From assembly GCA_028015205.1 (NCBI GenBank), contig CM051512.1, forward strand, positions 4,462,755-4,526,754: a stretch of DNA of 64,000 bases, in the 5' to 3' direction. A program made the position numbers and the translations under genes. The notes beneath the pieces are model-generated. The model had not been told where the DNA came from. It did no database searches and saw only the letters and a program-made list of their open reading frames with translations. This stretch comes from Mytilisepta virgata. Taxonomy: Eukaryota; Mollusca; Bivalvia; Mytilida; Mytilidae. Of the stretch, positions 59,120 through 64,000 are shown piece by piece; positions within the stretch are counted from its first letter, which is position 1, and each line of letters begins with the position of its first letter.

Positions 59120-60815
59120 TTGCTGAGATTTATGGCATTTAACGCGGAAAAAAGTTGGAAAAATGAACAAAGGGTGACTACGTTTTGATATTTGCAGAAA
59201 GCAAGAATTGTTCCTTTATCGCTAACAGTTGAAAATCAACAAAAACGTATTTACTTACCTCAAGTATTTAATTGTTCTGCCAGCTATTCACATCATTTCT
59301 TAACCAAATTAAACAGATATAAAATAAAGTTTGCAGTGAAAGTTCTGGTCTTAGTGCCTTGTTTTGACTGCAAGGATCCATTAAGTGATCACGAAAGATC
59401 TTCGTAAATTCAAAATGCACTGCATTAGTACTAAGGTAACAATAGTTATATAGATTTCTACAAAGTACCGAATGATATTAAAGATTCCAGACCATAATTG
59501 TTACGTCATTCTTCCAGATGTTCCGACTGTTTCATGCATTTATTTATAATTAATTTTGCCTCGGTAATCTTCCGCAAACTTGGGATATACCATAATATAT
59601 GTCTAAGATATATACGCAGTTTCTGATTTGGACTTTTGGTTCAAATGAACATTTTTAATTTAATCCCTTAAATATAATTGTGAGAAAACCTTCATAAAAT
59701 AGACAACAACCGTGCTCTGGAAAAAGTAATGAAGATATCAAAATGATTATCATTATGAATTTATGCAAAACATCTATTTTTGCCGAAAATATAAAGGTTT
59801 CCATGAGACCGTAATTCAAACAAATATTTTAGAAGATTTAATGTGTTCAATTGTTTTTGCTGCCAAACGCATTTTCAATGCAATTCAAGTTTTACAAAAT
59901 ATTATTTTTCAATATTAAATCAGTTGGCAGACGTCCTAATGACTCATATTTTCAGAATTTAAATACATCTACGTTAAAATATTGATGACAAAGAACTGAC
60001 TGTAAAACTGATATCCCTGGCGTACACCTTTCAGAATCGTAATGACGAATTATATATAGCAAATATCACACAATTGAACTACTTTTAGAAATAGATTGAC
60101 ATCTTTTTATTCGTTTTCACGAATGTCATAATTTACATTTGTTAAATGCTAATCTACGTTGTATAAAATTTTCAATTATATGACACTTATGTAACCGAAG
60201 GTTATGAAAACAAATTAAGATGATTGAAGAATGAGATATGGATAAAGCCGTAACACTTTCTGGAAGGTAAGAATTCATATTTTTTTCAAGATAAGGTAGG
60301 ACAAAGGCCATTTTTTTTTACCTACTCAAATACAATGTACAAAAATTAAGACATATAGAGTTTATTAAATTCGCAACTTGTTCCTCTCCAAAAACAAAAA
60401 ATATCAACATTCATACAGGAAAATATCGGAATATAGTTTAACAAAAAAGAAAGTACAGTTTGCGTTTATTACTTATTTGAATCTTGAAATTCATTGTCAC
60501 CGTCTTAAATAAATTGTGCTACTAGAAATTTAACGATAAACGTAAACAGTTGCACGTTTCCCATTTGTCTTCCCCACACATGCCACATACAGGATTGTTA
60601 CAAGAATTGGTAAAGTTTTCCTGCAAAAACTGTCGTTCATTTGCACTTTCTCCAAAAGAAAGTTTTAAAATAAGAAAAACATGAAGCAAAACACAGGCTA
60701 CATTAAAGATAATTAATTCAAGAACACTCAACTATAAGAATTTAGAGGAAATTTTAATTGCCTACAAAAAAAATAATGAGACAAACAATGATAATAATTA
60801 TTGTTATTGTAATAG
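59120..60815. other. No gene or repeat recognised
   Basis: AT-rich intergenic DNA; open frames here are short and uninformative. Confidence 0.4.
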
Positions 60816-60817
60816 TC

Positions 60818-61335
60818 ATCAAAAGAAACGATACACGGTAATGCATTTTTCATATATTCATACTTTCAAATAGTGTACTAAGTAGAAAAATAGACCAACA
60901 CGTCTTATTTTCATAGTAGATTGTTTTCTCATCAAAAGCATGGATTTTGTGGAAAAAGTTTGAAATGAAAAATTCCATTTTTTTGAGATTTCAAAATCAC
61001 TTTTTTAAACCCAAAATTAAAAAAGCAGCATTTTTACCCCGTTATGTGAATCATAATGTCTGTGTGACAAAAGATTTGAGTTTTTTCTACTGAATTCAGC
61101 CACCGGATTTTCATTTTGCAAATAGTGTGTCGATTTTCTTTTCGATTTTTGCAAATTTAATTTAACCCTCTTTTGGAAAATTTCCATTTTCCAACATTTC
61201 AAGTTTATCCAAATTTCAAAATGAGACGAATTAGATGAAGAAATGAAGTAGCAAACCACTGTTGCCCTCATGCTTAAGTTTTTAAAGGAATTATCAAGAT
61301 ATTGGGTTCCGAACTCATCTTTACTTTTGTTGACT
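60818..61335 (+). repeat. About 500-bp interspersed repeat, copy 2
   Basis: It matches 47076-47590 along its whole length in the same orientation, with small indels. The minus-strand open frame over it is spurious. Confidence 0.65.
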
Positions 61336-61454
61336 AGTATAGAACAATATGTTTCATTATAAAGTTAAAAAATCTCAAAACAATCATGACAATGCTTAAT
61401 AATAATAAAAAATATAAATAAGATTAATTACGATTAGCAATTATTTTAAATAAG

Positions 61455-61718
61455 GGGCCTCGGTGGCCGAGTGGTCTAGGTAGCTCGTCATGACTTCTAA
61501 TGATCACTAGCCTGTCAACGCTGGGGTTGTGAGTTTGAATCTCACCTGTGGCGGAGTGTGTTCGACTCCGATCTTAATTGACAAGGATTGCCAATTTTCC
61601 TACCGAAGGTCGGTGGTTCTCTCCGGGTACTCCGGCTTCCTCCACCAATAAAAACTGGCCGCCGCGAAATAGCCAAATGTGCTGAAAACGGCGTAAAAGC
61701 CCAACTAAACAACTAAAA
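61455..61718 (+). mobile_element. tRNA-derived SINE (family S1), copy 2
   Basis: GGCCTCGGTGGCCGAGTGGT (box A-like) and GGTTGTGAGTTTGAATCTC (box B-like) are followed by a body ending TGCTGAAAACGGCGTAAAAG and an A/C-rich tail. The internal spacing is that of a tRNA with a long anticodon-side insertion. It is not a functional tRNA. Confidence 0.78.
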
Positions 61719-61892
61719 TGCCATGCAATCATCTTATGAAGAAACTGATTTTATAAATCTATAGAGCAAAGTTAAGGTCACAAGCTTAAATTCAGCATTC
61801 TTTGAAATTCGACCACTATGTGTCCCAAATTTTGAAAATGAAAATTTCGAATCATCATTGCACAATTATCGTCATCATGACAGGTTGACAGG

Positions 61893-62200
61893 TATGAAAA
61901 AACAGTTTCCCAAATGAAAATGGACCTGTTCCATTGATATTATTCCTTCCTCATATCGGATTTGACATGAACAGCATGGCAGGTGTCCTGCAGGAAGCAT
62001 AGACTGCTTATTCTTCCGGAGCACCTGAGTCTACCCCCGGTTTTTTGGTGGGGTCCATGTTGTTCATATGTTTTTAGTTTTTAATTGAAGTGCATGTATT
62101 GTTTTGGTCTTGTCTTCGTTGTTCTCCGGAGTTTGTCAGTTGTAACGATTTTTCTCTCCTTCGAATATCCCTTTGGTATTTCTTGACTTTACTTACATAT
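61893..62200 (+). mobile_element. 5'-truncated 3' end of RT retroelement family A
   Basis: It is close to the reverse complement of 12775-13080, including AATGGACCTGTTCCATTGAT, TTGACATGAACAGCATGGC and GGAGCACCTGAGTCTACCCC. It keeps only the last few thumb codons and the 3' UTR. Confidence 0.7.
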
Positions 62201-62209
62201 ATATGTGGT

Positions 62210-63375
62210 GTTTGACTTTAATGTAAAGAAATAATACGAGTAAAATAAAAATGAAAGAGGAAATTGAGGTCACAAGCTTAAATTCACAATTAGAGAAATT
62301 CGACCTCAATGGGCCCAAAGTGTTGAAAATCCAAATTTTAAAACCTTATTGCGCATCTACAGATGGTATGCAACCATTCTTTATATAGAAATTAAATCCA
62401 TAAAACCAGTGCTGGAAGAGAAGTTGATGACACCAGGAGGTGTGACGGACCAACTAACATCCTGATTTCATAGCAATGTCATTAAACGCCAGGTGGAGCT
62501 GTTTTGGGGAAAGTTATTTGAAAACTGGATTTCGCTTCTTTACAACCTTTTCCAGCCTATTTTGGGACCAGTATACTGTAAACAAACTGTGGTTTCCGCC
62601 AAATGGCGCCCATAGTGTTTACTGACATTGCTATATTTCATCCCAGTTTTAAGAAGGGTTCGTGTTGTTTATTTAATTTATCGTGTGTGTATGTGTGCAA
62701 TTATCTGAAGTATCTGAAGAAAAACTCTCTCCCATGCATTGCAAGTTTAAGACGTCCATTAGTCGAATTTCTGCCTATATAGCTACATGTATCGAAGCGT
62801 TTTCTTTGTTTCTATTTTATTGATTTGTCCTACTGCCCAGCCTTTCGGAATTTTCATTCATTTTCTTAAATATTAACATGCTTAATGCAAGGATTACATT
62901 GTCTGAGCAGTTTATCCTTATCAAAAACTTAGAAATATATTGTATTGAAATAACGCTGATTTTGCATATGTAATAAAAACATAATTTGATGCATGTTATT
63001 TGCCCCCGGGGCAATAACATCATACGAGGGCAGATAACATGGTATCTGCCCGCTCGTGAGCCTCGCCGACATCACTTCCGCTCAGCTGTAAATAATCGTC
63101 TGATCATTATTTATGTTGAATTAACCGTTCATAAATGTTCTAAGCAGTTTCAAATAGGGGCTTTAAAATCTATTTGTAGATCTCAGGGAAAAAACACAGG
63201 CATTGAAGTTATATTCATTTGTTTGACTCTATACTCCAAGTGAAAGAAATGAGACTGTTTAATAGGTGTAGCATTGTAAATATGCACATTATATTCAGGG
63301 ATGTCAAAAACCTGGCAAACTTGCTTGAAGACTGGAAAATCTAATTCAACAGTAAAATTAGTTTTTGGTAGTGAC
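62210..63375. other. No gene seen
   Basis: AT-rich intergenic DNA. A short hairpin-prone stretch lies at about 63000-63060 (TGCCCCCGGGGCA). I see no supported exon. Confidence 0.4.
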
Positions 63376-63382
63376 AAAATAT

Positions 63383-63522
63383 GTGATAAATAGATTAATA
63401 CATGGTCTTTTTCATATTGCCATTGCCCGTGTTATCAGCCCTCGACTGATATCGACCCCGAGGGCTTTAGCTGATAACAATGGCAATATGAAAAAGACCA
63501 TGTATTAATCTATAAATATGTA
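63383..63522. repeat. Foldback element
   Basis: TTAATACATGGTCTTTTTCA and GCCATTG...GTTATCAGCCCTCG pair with CGAGGGCTTTAGCTGATAAC...CAATGGC and TGAAAAAGACCATGTATTAA, giving about 62-bp arms. Confidence 0.75.
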
Positions 63523-63552
63523 GAATCTTAATGTTGATTATTTCAATATTAT

Positions 63553-63672
63553 AGGGTTATTGCACGATGCTGGGAAATATGGTCCCGAGTAGAATGTAAT
63601 ATTGCACGATTTGCGGGTGCGATGTAATATTTTTCGAGGGACAATATTTCCCAGTTTCGTGTAATAACCCTT
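63553..63672. repeat. Palindromic MITE
   Basis: GGGTTATTGCACGATGCTGG and CCCGAG pair with CGAGGG and CAGTTTCGTGTAATAACCC around an AT-rich centre; the arms are about 35 bp. Confidence 0.7.
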
Positions 63673-64000
63673 TTATTGTATGGCAACACCAGCCAGATCC
63701 CGGAAATAACCCGAAAAAACTCCCAAAGACATCGTCCTTACAGTGCAATATTGCATGCGAACTTTGGGTTACGTTCTACGGGGAATATTACGTTGCTATA
63801 CAATAATATTTATTATTATGAAGGAGTTTGCATGTCCGAAATATTATGTAATACTTTGCCCTTTAATGCATAAATTTGTGCAATACTTTCTTATTAAATG
63901 TAATTCTAAATTTAATAACTGTATTTTTTGTCCCTTAATGCAACTATTTTGAAAACCGTTAACATACATACATAATGGTATTTGTTTCTACCTTTTTCCT

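Overview
The window is AT-rich, intron-rich and crowded with transposon remnants, and looks like nuclear DNA of a bivalve mollusc, most likely a marine mussel. The evidence is the AA15-type LPMO-like gene (a family of arthropods, molluscs and other invertebrates), decayed Penelope/RT-type retroelements, tRNA-derived SINEs, and a long element with flanking ends and about 165-bp core tandem repeats like the bivalve 'pearl' elements. The species is an inference.

Four protein-coding genes can be supported. (1) 263-1984, minus: a 573-residue repeat-rich protein that I do not recognise, with an N-terminal Tyr/Ile/His six-residue repeat. (2) 8841-19215, minus: a complete UNC5C-like (UNC5CL) gene in four coding exons, giving 698 residues with a membrane anchor, ZU5, UPA and Death domains. 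Its terminal 123-bp exon, with the end of the Death domain, was found by reading the sequence. (3) 31438-44150, plus: a sphingosine-1-phosphate lyase-like PLP enzyme in twelve exons, 542 residues. All exon phases fit, and one intron uses a GC donor. (4) 45215-54947, plus: a three-exon gene for a secreted 1861-residue protein. It has an AA15 LPMO-like (chitin-binding) domain whose N-terminal copper-binding histidine appears to be replaced, joined to about 1650 residues of basic, repetitive, probably disordered sequence. This fourth gene is the most unusual object here.

The rest is mostly mobile and repeated DNA. 1985-8840 holds a TTAA-flanked MITE nested in a retroelement 3' end, a SINE-like repeat, palindromes and a LINE remnant. 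9000-17560 (mostly UNC5CL introns) holds a short inverted-repeat element, a retroelement end, an RT fragment and the pearl-like element. 19230-31200 holds RT remnants, several minisatellites, a 1.2-kb array of a 53-bp unit, two SINE types and pyrimidine-only arrays. The introns of genes 3 and 4 hold MITEs, foldbacks and decayed RT fragments. 54950-64000 holds more MITEs, a second RT element, SINEs and palindromes.

The genes are separate eukaryotic units and show no operon-like link. Genes 3 and 4 are head-to-tail, about 1.06 kb apart. Likely roles are sphingolipid breakdown at the ER (gene 3), innate or NF-kB-type signalling at membranes (gene 2) and extracellular, possibly chitinous, matrix (gene 4). 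These roles rest on family knowledge and inference, not on expression data.
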